A stretch of DNA of 64,000 nucleotides from Candidatus Gemmiger stercoripullorum (GCA_019119365.1 DWXD01000044.1:1-64000); one strand, 5' to 3'. Positions 8,284 through 18,064 are shown, counted from the stretch's first letter. Program-made: numbers and translations. The notes: generated by a model not told the origin, from the letters alone.

Positions 8284-10260
8284 ATGAAACATAGAATATG
8301 CCCGGACCCTGTGGTCCTTTATGTGCTGCTGGCCGCGGCCTGCCTGGGGCTGGCCGTGCCGGTGGCGGTGCTGGATGCGCGCTGGCTGATCCTGCCGGCG
8401 GCGCTGCTCGTTCTTGCCGCCGTGCTGCTGGCGTTCCACATCCGCCGCCTGCGGCGCTTTGTGGCCGTCAACCTGGGCGGGCGCAGCTTTGCGGGCAGCA
8501 AGATGCAGGTCAGCCTGGCCGCGCTGCCGGTGCCGCTCATGCTGCTCAGCGACGGGGTCGTGATCTGGTACAACGACCAGTTCCGCGACCAGGTCCTCGG
8601 CGGCGAGGACGCCGTGCGCCCGCTGGCCGCCAGCTGCCTGGAAGGCTTCGACCTTGCGGTCTGCGCGCGCCCCCACGGCCAGGACCTTGCCGCCAACGGC
8701 TTCCGCTTCACCGGCTATGCCAGCCCGGTGCCCGGCGGCGCGGGCGGGGCGCTGGTCTACCTCATCAACAACACTTTCTATAAGGACACGCTGGACGAGT
8801 ACACGGCCAGCCGCCCGGCCTACCTCAACATCGTCATCGACAGCTACGACGAGCTGTTCACCGATATGAAGGACTCCGAGCAGGCGCACGAGCTGGAAGC
8901 CATCAACCGCCTGCTGGAAGAATACTTCAGCACAACGACCGGCTTTTTGCGCAAAGTCTCGAACAACCGCTACATTGCGGTGATCGAGGAGCGCGACCTG
9001 CACCCGATGATCGAAGGCCGGTTTGAGATCCTCGACAAAGTCCGCGCGCTGCTGCCCAGCGGCATGCTCACGCTGTCCATCGGCGTCGGCCACGGCGGCA
9101 AAACGCTGGCCGAATGCCAGGAAATGGCCCGCCAGAGCATCGACATCGCGCTCGGCCGCGGCGGCGACCAGGCCGCCGTCAAGACCGCTGACGGCTTTGA
9201 GTTCTACGGCGGCGTCTCCCACGGGGTGGAAAAGCGCAGCCATGTGCGCAGCCGCATCATCGCCAACGCCCTGGCCGACCAGATCCGCCAGAGCGACAGC
9301 GTCATCATCATGGGCCACCGCATGTCCGACCTCGACGCCGTCGGCTCGGCCATCGGCGTGCTGCGCATGTGCAAAATGTGCGACGTGCCGGCGGTCATCG
9401 CCGTGCAGCAGGGCGCAACGCTGGCCGGGGCGCTCATCGACACCTTCATTGACGCGGGCGAAAGCCACAACTTCATCGAACCGCGCGAGACGCTCAGCCT
9501 CATCACGCCGGACACGCTGCTGATCGTCGTCGATACCTACCAGAAATATCTGCTGGAAAGCCGCGAGATCTACGAAAAGTGCAAGCGGGTCGTCGTGATC
9601 GACCACCACCGCATGGCGGTCGGCCACATCGACAACCCGGTGCTGCTCTACCACGAACCCTACGCCTCCTCGGCCAGCGAGCTTGTGTGCGAGCTGCTGC
9701 AGTTCATGCCCAGCGCCGACAACATCACCCCGCTGGAAGCGCAGGCCCTGCTGGCCGGCATCATGCTGGACACGCGCAGCTTTGCGCTGCATGTGGGTGT
9801 GCGCACGTTTGAGGCCGCCGCCTGGCTGCGCAGCCGCGGCGCCAAAACCGCCGAGACCAAGCTGCTGTTCAACACCAGCAAGGAAGAGTACGAGGCGCGC
9901 GCCGCCATCGTCGAAAGCGCTTACATCTACAAGGGCTGCGCCATCGCGCTCTCGCAGGAGCTCCCGCCCGAAATGTCGGTCGTGCTGCCCATGGCCGCCA
10001 ACGACCTGCTCACCATCAACGGCGTGGACGCCAGCGTCGTCGCCGTGGCCAAAAACGGCGGCGTCAACATCAGCGCCCGCAGCATGGGCGCGCTCAACGT
10101 CCAGGTCATTCTGGAGGGGCTGGGCGGCGGCGGCCACCTGACCATGGCCGGGGCCCAGCTCAAGGACTGCACGCTCAAGGAGGCCGAGAGCCGCATCCGC
10201 GCCGAAATCGACCGCTACCGCGAGGCCCAGAGCGCCGAAAAAGCGGCCGCCCTGGTCTGA
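8284..10260 (+). CDS. gdpP: Cyclic-di-AMP phosphodiesterase GdpP
   Basis: Membrane-bound enzyme that hydrolyses c-di-AMP to 5'-pApA and so tunes osmolyte and cell-wall homeostasis. Order of parts in 658 residues: two N-terminal membrane helices (about 12-55), a PAS-like region, a degenerate GGDEF domain (about 170-310), then DHH/DHHA1. The DHH domain shows GHRMSDLDAVGSAIG and VIDHHRMAV; DHHA1 shows the GGGGHLTMAGAQ glycine block. Metal-binding Asp/His residues appear intact. It lies 50 bp after RNase J and 36 bp before rplI, the usual gdpP-rplI-dnaB order of Firmicutes. Confidence 0.95.
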   Translation: MKHRICPDPVVLYVLLAAACLGLAVPVAVLDARWLILPAALLVLAAVLLAFHIRRLRRFVAVNLGGRSFAGSKMQVSLAALPVPLMLLSDGVVIWYNDQFRDQVLGGEDAVRPLAASCLEGFDLAVCARPHGQDLAANGFRFTGYASPVPGGAGGALVYLINNTFYKDTLDEYTASRPAYLNIVIDSYDELFTDMKDSEQAHELEAINRLLEEYFSTTTGFLRKVSNNRYIAVIEERDLHPMIEGRFEILDKVRALLPSGMLTLSIGVGHGGKTLAECQEMARQSIDIALGRGGDQAAVKTADGFEFYGGVSHGVEKRSHVRSRIIANALADQIRQSDSVIIMGHRMSDLDAVGSAIGVLRMCKMCDVPAVIAVQQGATLAGALIDTFIDAGESHNFIEPRETLSLITPDTLLIVVDTYQKYLLESREIYEKCKRVVVIDHHRMAVGHIDNPVLLYHEPYASSASELVCELLQFMPSADNITPLEAQALLAGIMLDTRSFALHVGVRTFEAAAWLRSRGAKTAETKLLFNTSKEEYEARAAIVESAYIYKGCAIALSQELPPEMSVVLPMAANDLLTINGVDASVVAVAKNGGVNISARSMGALNVQVILEGLGGGGHLTMAGAQLKDCTLKEAESRIRAEIDRYREAQSAEKAAALV

Positions 10261-10296
10261 CAGCGTTCCAAACAACGACAATACGAGGTAACTGCC

Positions 10297-10746
10297 ATGA
10301 AAGTCATTCTCAAACAGGACGTCAAGAACATCGGCAAGCGTGACGAGATCCACGAAGTCTCGGACGGCTATGCCCGCAACTTCCTGCTGCCGCGCGGCCT
10401 GGCCGCCCCGGCGGACGCCGACGCGCTGAACACCGCGCGCACCAAGAGCGAGGCCAAGGCCCACCACGAGGCCGAAGCCCGCGCCGCCGCCGAAGCGCTG
10501 GCTGCCAAGATCAAGGGCTGCACCGTGACCCTGCAGGTCAAGGGCGGGGCCTCCGGCAAGCTGTACGGCAAGGTCACGGCCAAGGACGTGGCCGACGCGC
10601 TGAGCAAGCAGACCGGCGCCGAAGTGGACAAGAAAAAGGTCGAGCTGCCCGCCTCCATCAAGGAGTTCGGCGTCTGCCAGGCGCAGGTGCGCCTGTACGC
10701 CGGCGTGACCGCCGCCTTCAACATCAAGGTGGAGCCGCTCGCATAA
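10297..10746 (+). CDS. rplI: Ribosomal protein bL9
   Basis: Large-subunit protein that binds 23S rRNA through its N-terminal domain and helps maintain reading frame. The 149-residue sequence begins [17 protein letters not shown] and has the typical [13 protein letters not shown] motif, an Ala/Glu-rich connecting helix (about 45-75) and a C-terminal domain. It sits between gdpP and dnaB, as in many Firmicutes. Confidence 0.97.
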   Translation: MKVILKQDVKNIGKRDEIHEVSDGYARNFLLPRGLAAPADADALNTARTKSEAKAHHEAEARAAAEALAAKIKGCTVTLQVKGGASGKLYGKVTAKDVADALSKQTGAEVDKKKVELPASIKEFGVCQAQVRLYAGVTAAFNIKVEPLA

Positions 10747-10783
10747 GTGTTTGTGAACAAGCAGAAGGGAAGGGGGTGCCCGT

Positions 10784-12178
10784 GTGGCCGCCAATGAACT
10801 GAGCCTGGCTTCGCTGGGCATCCAGATGCCCTACAACATGCAGGCCGAGCAGAGCGTGCTGGGCGCGGCGCTGATGGAGGAGAGCATCCTCAACCGCCTG
10901 ATGACCGAGCTGCAGCCGGAGATGTTTTACTCCGACCAGAACCGCGCCGTGTTCGAGCAGATGCGCGCGCTGTTCAGCGACAGCGAGGCCGTCGACGTCA
11001 TCACGCTGGTCGACGCGCTCGCCCAGAACGAAGTCTTCCGCAGCGCGGACGACGCCAAGACCTACATTGCGCAGATCGCCGAGACGGTGCCCGCTATCTC
11101 CAACGTCGATTCCTACATCAAGATCGTCAAGGAAAAGTACCAGACCCGCCGCCTGATCGAAGCCGCGCGCCAGACGCTGGAGCAGGCCGTCAGCGAGCCG
11201 GACGCCGATATGCTGCTGGAAAGCGCGGAGCAGAAGCTCTACGACATCCGCGGCGGGCAGGACAAATCCGGCGTCAAGAGCATCCGCGAATCCATCCTCG
11301 AAGTCATCGACACAATGCAGAAGCTCTCGGGCGCGGACCGCAGCAAGTATGCGGGCATCCCCACCGGCTTCAACTATCTCGATACCGTGCTCACCGGCCT
11401 GGGCCGGTCCGACCTCATCATCCTGGCGGCCCGCCCCGGCATGGGCAAAACGAGCTTTGCGCTCAACATCGCGACCAACGTCGCCCGCCAACAGAAGGTG
11501 CCCACCATCATCTTCAGTTTGGAAATGACCTGCGAGCAGCTGACCGACCGCATCCTTTCGAGCGTGGCCGGCATCGACAGCCAGGCGTTCCGCACCGGCC
11601 GGCTCAACAATTCCGACTGGAACGACTTCGCCACCGCGACTTCGCTGCTCTACAACGTGCCGATCTATATGGACGATTCCTCCGGCATTTCGGTGCCCGA
11701 GATCAAGGCCAAGATCCGCCAGATCAACCAGGACCCCAAGCGTGAGCCCATCGGCCTGGTCATCATCGACTACCTGCAGCTCATGCAGAGCGCCAAGCGC
11801 ACCGAGAGCCGCGTGCAGGAGATCAGCGATATCACGCGGAACCTGAAGATCATGGCCAAGGAGCTCAACGTGCCGGTCATTGCGCTGTCGCAGCTTTCGC
11901 GTGCGGCCGAAAAGACCACCGGCCGCTCCGACCACCGCCCGCAGCTGTCCGACCTGCGCGATTCCGGTTCGATCGAACAGGACGCCGACGTCGTGCTGTT
12001 TTTGTACCGCGCCGCCTACTACAACCGCCAGAACGGCGAAGGCGAACAGGCCAACGAGAACGAGGCCGAGTGCATCGTGGCCAAAAACCGCCACGGCGAG
12101 ACGAGCATCGTCCGCCTTGGCTGGGACGGCGCGCACACCCGCTTCAGCAACCTGGACCAGGTGCATGAAGAATACTGA
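10784..12178 (+). CDS. dnaB: Replicative DNA helicase DnaB
   Basis: Hexameric 5'-3' helicase of the replication fork, 464 residues. The N-terminal helical domain (MQAEQSVLGAALMEE, about 18-120) is followed by the RecA-like ATPase domain. Walker A is ARPGMGKTSFALNIA at about residue 213, Walker B is LVIIDYLQLM, and SLEMTCEQLTDRILS is also diagnostic. The start is GTG at 10784, with a GAAGGGGG-type site upstream. No intein or insertion is visible. Confidence 0.96.
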   Translation: MAANELSLASLGIQMPYNMQAEQSVLGAALMEESILNRLMTELQPEMFYSDQNRAVFEQMRALFSDSEAVDVITLVDALAQNEVFRSADDAKTYIAQIAETVPAISNVDSYIKIVKEKYQTRRLIEAARQTLEQAVSEPDADMLLESAEQKLYDIRGGQDKSGVKSIRESILEVIDTMQKLSGADRSKYAGIPTGFNYLDTVLTGLGRSDLIILAARPGMGKTSFALNIATNVARQQKVPTIIFSLEMTCEQLTDRILSSVAGIDSQAFRTGRLNNSDWNDFATATSLLYNVPIYMDDSSGISVPEIKAKIRQINQDPKREPIGLVIIDYLQLMQSAKRTESRVQEISDITRNLKIMAKELNVPVIALSQLSRAAEKTTGRSDHRPQLSDLRDSGSIEQDADVVLFLYRAAYYNRQNGEGEQANENEAECIVAKNRHGETSIVRLGWDGAHTRFSNLDQVHEEY

Positions 12179-12207
12179 ACCTTATCGGACCGCCGGGGCG
12201 CGCCGGG

Positions 12208-12245
12208 GGCGTTTATCCCCGCCCCGCCTGGCGGGGATAAACGCC
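12208..12245. other. Perfect 16-bp hairpin without a T-tract
   Basis: GGCGTTTATCCCCGCC at 12208-12223, a 6-nt loop, and the exact complement at 12230-12245. It fills the dnaB-tilS gap. No run of T follows on either strand, so it does not look like a classical terminator. It could be an mRNA processing or stability element, or a binding site. Confidence 0.7.
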
Positions 12246-12266
12246 ATCTGAATGCGGTGAACCGTT

Positions 12267-13673
12267 ATGAATGGGACCGATTGCGAACGAATCATTTCCG
12301 GGACAGAGCAGACCCTGCTTGCCTACTGCAAACGGCAGGGCCTGTTCAAGCCTGGCGACAGGGTCATTGCAGCCTGCTCCGGTGGGGCGGACTCGGTGGC
12401 CCTCTTGCTGTTTTTGCTGCGCTGCCGCCGCGAGCTTTCCATCGAGGTGCTCGCCACCCATGTCGACCACGGCCTGCGCGGCGAAGCATCGCAGGAGGAC
12501 GCCCGCTTTGTGGCGCGCCTGTGCCAGAAAAAAGGCGTGGAGCTGTTTTTGTATGACGCGCGCCGCGCGGGCGTGACCATCCCCGAACACCCCGGCGAGG
12601 ACTGGGCCCGCCGCCTGCGCTACGCCTGGTTCGACGAGCTGGCCGCGCGCGAGGAAGCCAAGATCGCCACCGCCCACACGCTGTCCGACCAGGCCGAGAC
12701 CGTGCTGCTGCGCCTGGCGCGCGGCACCGGCCTGCACGGGCTGGGCGGCATCCGCCCGCAGCGCGGCGTCTACCGGCGGCCGCTGCTGTGCCTGAGCCGC
12801 GCCGAGACCGAGGCATACTGCGCGGCGCTCGGGCAAAGATATGTGCAGGATGAAACGAACGACACCGGCCTCTACGCCCGCAACCGCGTCCGCCAGGGGG
12901 CCGTGCCGGCGCTGCAGAGCGTCAACCCTTCGGCCGAGCGGTGCATCGCCCGCCTGTGCGCGCAGATGCAGGAGCTGGATTCCTGGCTGACCGGCGAGGC
13001 CGCCGCGCTGCTGCAGGCCGCCGCCACCCCCCGCGGCTACGACATCCAAACGCTGCGCGAAGCCGAAGGCCCCGTGCTGGACGCCGCGCTGCACAGCCTG
13101 GTGGCCCCGGTGCGCGACGCCGAGGAAAAGTACGTCAGCCTGCTGCGCTTTCTGGTGCTCAAGGGCGAAGGCGCGCTGCAGCTGACGGCCGACGTCAGCT
13201 ACCGCGTGCAGAAATACGGCGGGGACAAACAGCTCGTGCGCATCTCGGCGGCGGGCGCTTTGCCGCCGCCCGCGCCGCCGCAGCCCGCTTTGCCCGGCGT
13301 TTACCGCCTGCCGGGCGGCTATGTGCTGTCTTTACAGGTCGAAAAGTATGAAGATTTTCTGAAAAATGCACCAATTTTCAAAAAAGACTTAACCTGTTGC
13401 GCGGATTATGCTAAAATAAACAAGAATGTTCTGCTGCGCACGCGCCGCCCCGGCGACGACTACCGCCCCTGCGGCCGCCATGTGCGCAAGACGCTCAAAA
13501 AATATTACAACGAGATCGCGGTGCCCACAGCCGAACGCCCGCTGCTGCCGCTGCTGGCGGACGGCAGCGAGGTGCTCTGGCTGTGGGGGTCCGGCTTTGC
13601 CGAAGGGCTTGCCCCGGACGACTACACGCGCGAGGTGCTCATCATCCGCACCGAAAAAACGGAGGGAACTTGA
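12267..13673 (+). CDS. tilS: tRNA(Ile)-lysidine synthase TilS
   Basis: Attaches lysine to C34 of the minor tRNA-Ile (CAU) using ATP, changing its decoding from AUG to AUA; essential in bacteria. The PP-loop ACSGGADSVALLLF is at about residue 37, followed by THVDHGLRG and the TAHTLSDQAETVLLRLARG motif. The C-terminal domain with RRPGDDYRPCGRHVRKTLKKY is present, so this is the full 468-residue type. Its stop is immediately followed by the hpt ATG, the classic tilS-hpt-ftsH order. Confidence 0.95.
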   Translation: MNGTDCERIISGTEQTLLAYCKRQGLFKPGDRVIAACSGGADSVALLLFLLRCRRELSIEVLATHVDHGLRGEASQEDARFVARLCQKKGVELFLYDARRAGVTIPEHPGEDWARRLRYAWFDELAAREEAKIATAHTLSDQAETVLLRLARGTGLHGLGGIRPQRGVYRRPLLCLSRAETEAYCAALGQRYVQDETNDTGLYARNRVRQGAVPALQSVNPSAERCIARLCAQMQELDSWLTGEAAALLQAAATPRGYDIQTLREAEGPVLDAALHSLVAPVRDAEEKYVSLLRFLVLKGEGALQLTADVSYRVQKYGGDKQLVRISAAGALPPPAPPQPALPGVYRLPGGYVLSLQVEKYEDFLKNAPIFKKDLTCCADYAKINKNVLLRTRRPGDDYRPCGRHVRKTLKKYYNEIAVPTAERPLLPLLADGSEVLWLWGSGFAEGLAPDDYTREVLIIRTEKTEGT

Positions 13674-14225
13674 ATGAAGCCCAACCACAAGGACATTGAC
13701 CATATCCTTGTCAGCGAAGAACAGCTCAAAGCCAAGGTCGCCGAACTTGGCGCGCAGATCAGCCGCGACTACGCCGGCCGGGACCTGCTGATGGTCTCCA
13801 TCCTCAAAGGCGCGGTCGTGTTCATGGCCGACCTCATGCGCGCCGTCACCATCCCCTGTGCAATTGACTTCATGGTGGTCTCCAGCTACGGCGGGGCCAA
13901 CACCTCCTCCACCGGGCTGGTCAAGATCATCAAGGACCTCGACCAGGACCTGACCGGCAAGGATGTGCTCATTGTCGAGGATATCCTGGACACCGGCATC
14001 ACGCTGTCCAACCTTGTGCCCATGCTGCAGCTGCGCAACCCCCGCAGCGTGCGGCTGTGTACGATCCTTTCCAAGCCCAGCCGCCGCAAGGCGGAGATCG
14101 CGCCCGATTACTGCGGCTTCGAGGTGCCGGATGAGTTCGTTGTCGGCTACGGGCTGGACTATGACGAGCGCTACCGCAACCTGCCCTATGTGGGCGTTCT
14201 GAAACCGGAGGTCTACAGCAAGTGA
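13674..14225 (+). CDS. hpt: Hypoxanthine phosphoribosyltransferase
   Basis: Salvages hypoxanthine and guanine to IMP and GMP with PRPP. The 183-residue protein shows the PRPP-binding loop VEDILDTGITLSNL at about residue 100, the flexible-loop region MVVSSYGGANTSSTG, and the C-terminal DEFVVGYGLDYDERYRNLP signature. The ATG directly follows the tilS stop, so the two are translationally coupled. Confidence 0.96.
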   Translation: MKPNHKDIDHILVSEEQLKAKVAELGAQISRDYAGRDLLMVSILKGAVVFMADLMRAVTIPCAIDFMVVSSYGGANTSSTGLVKIIKDLDQDLTGKDVLIVEDILDTGITLSNLVPMLQLRNPRSVRLCTILSKPSRRKAEIAPDYCGFEVPDEFVVGYGLDYDERYRNLPYVGVLKPEVYSK

Positions 14226-14258
14226 CCGCAGGCCCCGTTGTTATAAGGAGTTGATCTT

Positions 14259-16352
14259 TTGCAGCATAAACCGCGCATGGGCGGCATCATCGTCACAGCC
14301 GTCCTCCTTGTCCTGGTGCTGGTCATGGCCACGACCTACAGCTCAATGGCCCAGGCCGGCGCCACCACCATGAAGATGTCCGAGGTCATGAACTGGTTCT
14401 CCGCCAACCAGGTCACCTACTTCAACCTCGACCTCAACACCGGCGAGATCGAACTGAGCCTGAAGGAAGGCGCCTACCCGCTGCCGGACGAAGCCGACCT
14501 GCAGGCGCAGCGCCCTTCGGGCGGGTTCCTCACCGACCTGTCCGGCCTTGAGGACGAAGGCCCCCAGAACGGCGGCATCGTCACCGTCACCTACAAGCTG
14601 CCCTACACGGCCTATTTCCTCGACTATGTGCAGGGGTATATCGACGCGTACAACGAAGCCAACCCCGACGCCCCCATGGAATACGACATGGTGGGCCTGC
14701 GCACCTCCATCCCCTGGTTTGAGATCCTGCTCTACGCCTTCATGATCGGCAGCGTCGTGCTGCTGTTCATGTCGATGTACCGCGGCGGCGCCGGGGGCGG
14801 CGGGCTGATGAACGTCGGCCGCGCCAAGGTCAAGGACCAGCAGGAAGGCCAGCGCAAGGCCACCTTTGCCGACGTTGCGGGCGCGGACGAGGAAAAAGCC
14901 GAACTGCAGGAGGTTGTGGAATTCCTCAAAGCCCCCAACAAGTTCAACTCGCTCGGCGCGCGCATCCCGCACGGCGTGCTGCTTGTCGGCCCCCCGGGCA
15001 CCGGCAAAACGCTGCTGGCCCGCGCCTGCGCGGGCGAGGCGGGCGTGCCGTTCTACGCGATCTCCGGCTCCGACTTCGTCGAGATGTATGTCGGCGTCGG
15101 CGCGTCCCGCGTGCGCGACCTGTTTGAAAAAGCCAAAAAGACGATGCCCTCCATCATCTTCATCGACGAGATCGACGCGGTCGGCCGCCAGCGCGGCGCG
15201 GGTCTCGGCGGCGGGCATGACGAGCGCGAACAGACGCTCAACCAGCTGCTTGTCGAGATGGACGGCTTCGACGCCAACGACGGCGTCATCGTCATGGCCG
15301 CCACCAACCGCGCGGACATCCTCGACAAAGCCCTGCTGCGCCCCGGCCGCTTTGACCGCCAGGTCTACGTCGGCCTGCCCGACGTCAAGGGCCGCGAAGC
15401 GATCCTGCGCGTGCACACCAAAAACAAGCCGCTCGGCCCCGACGTCGACCTCGGCACCATCGCCAAATCGACGGCCGGGTTCTCGGGCGCAGACCTTGAG
15501 AACCTTGTCAACGAGGCCGCCCTGCTGGCCGCCCGCAAGGGCAAGAAGGCCATCACCGAACCCGAGATCGAGGAAGCCTCGATCAAGGTCGTGGCCGGGC
15601 CGGAAAAGAAGAGCCGCGTCGTCACCGACAAGGAAAAGCGCCTGACCGCCTACCACGAGACCGGCCACGCCATCACCGGCTACTTCTGCAAGACGCACGA
15701 CCCCGTGCACCAGATCAGCATCATCCCGCGCGGCTCGGCCGGCGGCTTCACGATGTATCTGCCCGAAAAGGACCCCAGCTACGTCACCAAGACCGCCATG
15801 AGCGAAAACATCGTCTGCCTGCTGGGCGGCCGTGTGGCCGAGCAGCTCGTGCTGGACGATATCTCCACCGGCGCTTCCAACGACCTGGAACGCGCCACCG
15901 CCACCGCCCGCGCCATGGTCACGCGCTACGGCTTCTCGGAGCGGCTCGGCCCCGTCGTCTACGGCACCGACCCCGGCGAGACCTTCCTTGGCCGCGACTT
16001 CGGCCAGGGCCGCGGCTACAGCGAGAACATCGCCGCCGAGATCGACAACGAGATCCGCGATATCGTCGACGAATCCTACGAGACCGCCCGCCGCATCCTG
16101 ACCGAACACATGGACCAGCTGCACACCGTGGCCGCTGTGCTGATGGAGCGTGAGAAGATCAGCGGCGACGAGTTCAAGACCCTGATGGAGGGCGGCAAGC
16201 TGCCGCCGTTCGATCTGGGCAGCGGCAAGACCGCCGCCCAGACCCCCGCAACCCCCGCGCAAGACCCGGCCCCCGCGGCCCCGGCGCAGCCCGAAACGGA
16301 CGCCCCGGCCCCCGAAGCCCCCGCACCCGAAACACCCGAAGAAAATAACTGA
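14259..16352 (+). CDS. ftsH: ATP-dependent zinc metalloprotease FtsH
   Basis: Membrane AAA+ protease that degrades damaged and regulatory proteins, 697 residues. An N-terminal helix (about 7-28) and a second helix (about 150-170) flank an extracytoplasmic domain of about 120 residues. The AAA domain has [26 protein letters not shown] and the SRH region [20 protein letters not shown]. The zinc site is HETGH. The last 50 residues are a Pro/Ala/Glu-rich tail. The start is TTG at 14259, supported by AAGGAG at proper spacing. Confidence 0.97.
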   Translation: MQHKPRMGGIIVTAVLLVLVLVMATTYSSMAQAGATTMKMSEVMNWFSANQVTYFNLDLNTGEIELSLKEGAYPLPDEADLQAQRPSGGFLTDLSGLEDEGPQNGGIVTVTYKLPYTAYFLDYVQGYIDAYNEANPDAPMEYDMVGLRTSIPWFEILLYAFMIGSVVLLFMSMYRGGAGGGGLMNVGRAKVKDQQEGQRKATFADVAGADEEKAELQEVVEFLKAPNKFNSLGARIPHGVLLVGPPGTGKTLLARACAGEAGVPFYAISGSDFVEMYVGVGASRVRDLFEKAKKTMPSIIFIDEIDAVGRQRGAGLGGGHDEREQTLNQLLVEMDGFDANDGVIVMAATNRADILDKALLRPGRFDRQVYVGLPDVKGREAILRVHTKNKPLGPDVDLGTIAKSTAGFSGADLENLVNEAALLAARKGKKAITEPEIEEASIKVVAGPEKKSRVVTDKEKRLTAYHETGHAITGYFCKTHDPVHQISIIPRGSAGGFTMYLPEKDPSYVTKTAMSENIVCLLGGRVAEQLVLDDISTGASNDLERATATARAMVTRYGFSERLGPVVYGTDPGETFLGRDFGQGRGYSENIAAEIDNEIRDIVDESYETARRILTEHMDQLHTVAAVLMEREKISGDEFKTLMEGGKLPPFDLGSGKTAAQTPATPAQDPAPAAPAQPETDAPAPEAPAPETPEENN

Positions 16353-16366
16353 GGTGGAATGAAATC

Positions 16367-17440
16367 ATGGATCAGAATTTTACCCTTATGGCACAGTCCC
16401 GCGCCAACTACTACACCGCGGGCAGCCCGGTACAGTTTGTCCGTGTCGAGCTGCTCAAAGGGGATGTCACCGGTGAAGTCGCCGTCTGCCTGACCTTCAA
16501 GAATGTGGGCACCGAGCCCCTGACCGGCCTCGTCATCCACTTCAAATGCAAGGACGCCGCCGGCCAGGTGCTGTGCGAGGACGACTTCTACTACGAAAAC
16601 CTCAACGCCCAGCCCGGCGACCTGTTCGGCAGCGACGACGCCGTCTTTGTGTCCGATACGCCGGTTTCCAGCGTCGAGACCGAGCAGGACCGCGCCTTCT
16701 TGAACGGCCGCGGCGTCGATTTGCGCGGCTACAAGCGCGTGCGCCTGCCGCAGCCGCGCGTGCTGCCCGGCTCCATCGCCAAAACGCTGCAGGCCCGCAC
16801 CGGCAACCCGCAGCTGACCTGCGTGCCCCAGGACACCGAATACGGCTGGTTCTGCGCCTGCGGCGCCTTCCACCCCAACGAGGAAGCTGCCGCCGCCTGC
16901 AGCGAGTGCGGCGGCGACCGCGCCTTCATCAAGGCGAGCCTGACCTCGATTTTGGAGGAAGCCCGCCGCGCGGCCGAACAGCAGCAGCGTGAGATCAACG
17001 CCGTGGCCGGTATGCAGCAGCCCGCCGCCCCGGCTGCCCCGGCCGACCCGGCGGCCGCCACCGCCGCGGCCGCGCAGGCGGCCATCGCCGCCGACGAGCC
17101 CGAACCGGAGGAGGAGCCCACCGCCCAGTTCGACCCCAGCCAGGCCACCAACGCCGAGATGGCGCGCGTGCAGCGCTACGCCCCCAACGGCCGCCTGTTT
17201 GACGACGAGGAGGACGAGGACGACGGCGGCACCCGCATGTTCGACACCGACGAAGAGGACGAGGACGACTACGAGGAAGAACGCCCCGCCAAGCGCCGCG
17301 GCCGCTACGCCGACGACGAGGAGGAGAGCGAGGACGATATCATGGCCGAGCGCATCATCCGCTGGGCCCCGCCCATCACCGCCATCGTCTGCGCGCTGAT
17401 CGTCGCCGTGTCGCTGATCTACTACTTCGTCATTGCCTGA
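16367..17440 (+). CDS. Zinc-ribbon protein with acidic linker and C-terminal membrane anchor
   Basis: I do not recognise a named family. The 357 residues fall into four parts. Residues 1-150 form a beta-rich domain with VAVCLTFKNVGTEPLTGLVIHFKCKD, resembling intracellular beta-sandwich domains. About 162-185 is a four-cysteine ribbon (CACG...CSECGG). About 190-325 is an Ala/Pro then strongly acidic linker (DDEEDEDDGG and similar). The end is one hydrophobic helix (AIVCALIVAVSLIYYFVIA) reaching the last residue. The layout predicts a tail-anchored protein facing the cytoplasm. It lies 14 bp after ftsH and before a strong terminator, so it is the last gene of the operon and may act at the membrane with FtsH (inference). 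Confidence 0.8.
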   Translation: MDQNFTLMAQSRANYYTAGSPVQFVRVELLKGDVTGEVAVCLTFKNVGTEPLTGLVIHFKCKDAAGQVLCEDDFYYENLNAQPGDLFGSDDAVFVSDTPVSSVETEQDRAFLNGRGVDLRGYKRVRLPQPRVLPGSIAKTLQARTGNPQLTCVPQDTEYGWFCACGAFHPNEEAAAACSECGGDRAFIKASLTSILEEARRAAEQQQREINAVAGMQQPAAPAAPADPAAATAAAAQAAIAADEPEPEEEPTAQFDPSQATNAEMARVQRYAPNGRLFDDEEDEDDGGTRMFDTDEEDEDDYEEERPAKRRGRYADDEEESEDDIMAERIIRWAPPITAIVCALIVAVSLIYYFVIA

Positions 17441-17470
17441 TCTGCTCCAGTACACACAAAAACGCCGCAT

Positions 17471-17505
17471 AAAAGCGCCGCCCGGTCCAGCCGGGCGGCG
17501 CTTTT
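17471..17505. terminator. Intrinsic terminator after the ftsH operon
   Basis: A perfect 15-bp stem (AAAAGCGCCGCCCGG / CCGGGCGGCGCTTTT) with a 5-nt loop. It closes the rightward run that began at RNase J. Confidence 0.88.
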
Positions 17506-17535
17506 GTGCGTTTCCCAAATCTTTACATCTGGCCC

Positions 17536-17569
17536 CTTGCCAAACGGGTGTACTAGTGCTATAATACAC
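17536..17569 (+). promoter_or_regulatory. Promoter and YtrA-like operator of the Ytr-like operon
   Basis: TTGCCA, 17 nt, TATAAT (-10 at 17559-17564). An inverted repeat GTGTA (17548-17552) and TACAC (17565-17569), spaced 12 nt, brackets the -10. YtrA-subfamily GntR repressors bind sites of the AGTGTA-N13-TACACT kind, so this is a likely autoregulatory operator for the next gene. The promoter is seen directly; the operator role is inference. Confidence 0.75.
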
Positions 17570-17615
17570 ACAAACGAAGGGGCACCCCGCCCCGCACAGA
17601 AAGGAGGCGCCCCGC

Positions 17616-17993
17616 ATGGTCAGCTTTCAGGGGCTGCGGTTCCATGACCGCACCCCGGTCTACCAGCAGGTGGCCGAATACCTCAAGCGGCAGATCCTGC
17701 TGGGCACGGTGCAGGACGGCGACCCGATGCCCAGCCGCCGCGAGCTGGCCGCCCAGACCGGCATCAACCCCAACACCGCCCAAAAAGCCTACCGCCTGAT
17801 GACCGAGGAGGGCTATGTCCGCACCGAGGGCAACAACGTCAGCACGGTCAGCCTCACGCCGGAGCGCCGCGCCTGGATCGAGGACGAACTGACCCGCGGC
17901 CTTGTGCAGCAGTTCGTGGCCGACGCCCGGGAAAATCATCTTTCTTACAAAAAAGTCATCAGCCTCATCAGCGAACTGTGGGGCGAGGAATAA
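17616..17993 (+). CDS. GntR-family repressor, YtrA subfamily
   Basis: A 125-residue transcription regulator with an N-terminal winged helix (RTPVYQQVAEYLKRQILLGTV, then PSRRELAAQTGINPNTAQKAYRLM, about residues 12-75). It has only a short C-terminal tail, the hallmark of the YtrA subfamily, which typically represses its own ABC-transporter operon. AAAGGAGG precedes the ATG. It is the first gene of the six-kilobase operon ending at 23582. Confidence 0.92.
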   Translation: MVSFQGLRFHDRTPVYQQVAEYLKRQILLGTVQDGDPMPSRRELAAQTGINPNTAQKAYRLMTEEGYVRTEGNNVSTVSLTPERRAWIEDELTRGLVQQFVADARENHLSYKKVISLISELWGEE

Positions 17994-18064
17994 ATCCGTT
18001 AGTTTGCTTTTTACCCTGTGCGTATGATGTGCGTGGTACACAAAGCCCCGCAAAGGAGGAAACC

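Noticed and set aside
8179-10821. 880-residue minus-strand ORF opposite gdpP and rplI
   Set aside because: Antisense artefact of high GC third positions; gdpP and rplI are certain.
17471-17505. Hairpin after the ftsH operon considered as a REP unit
   Set aside because: It lacks the GTAGGGG flank of the REP units and has A/T flanks of a terminator.
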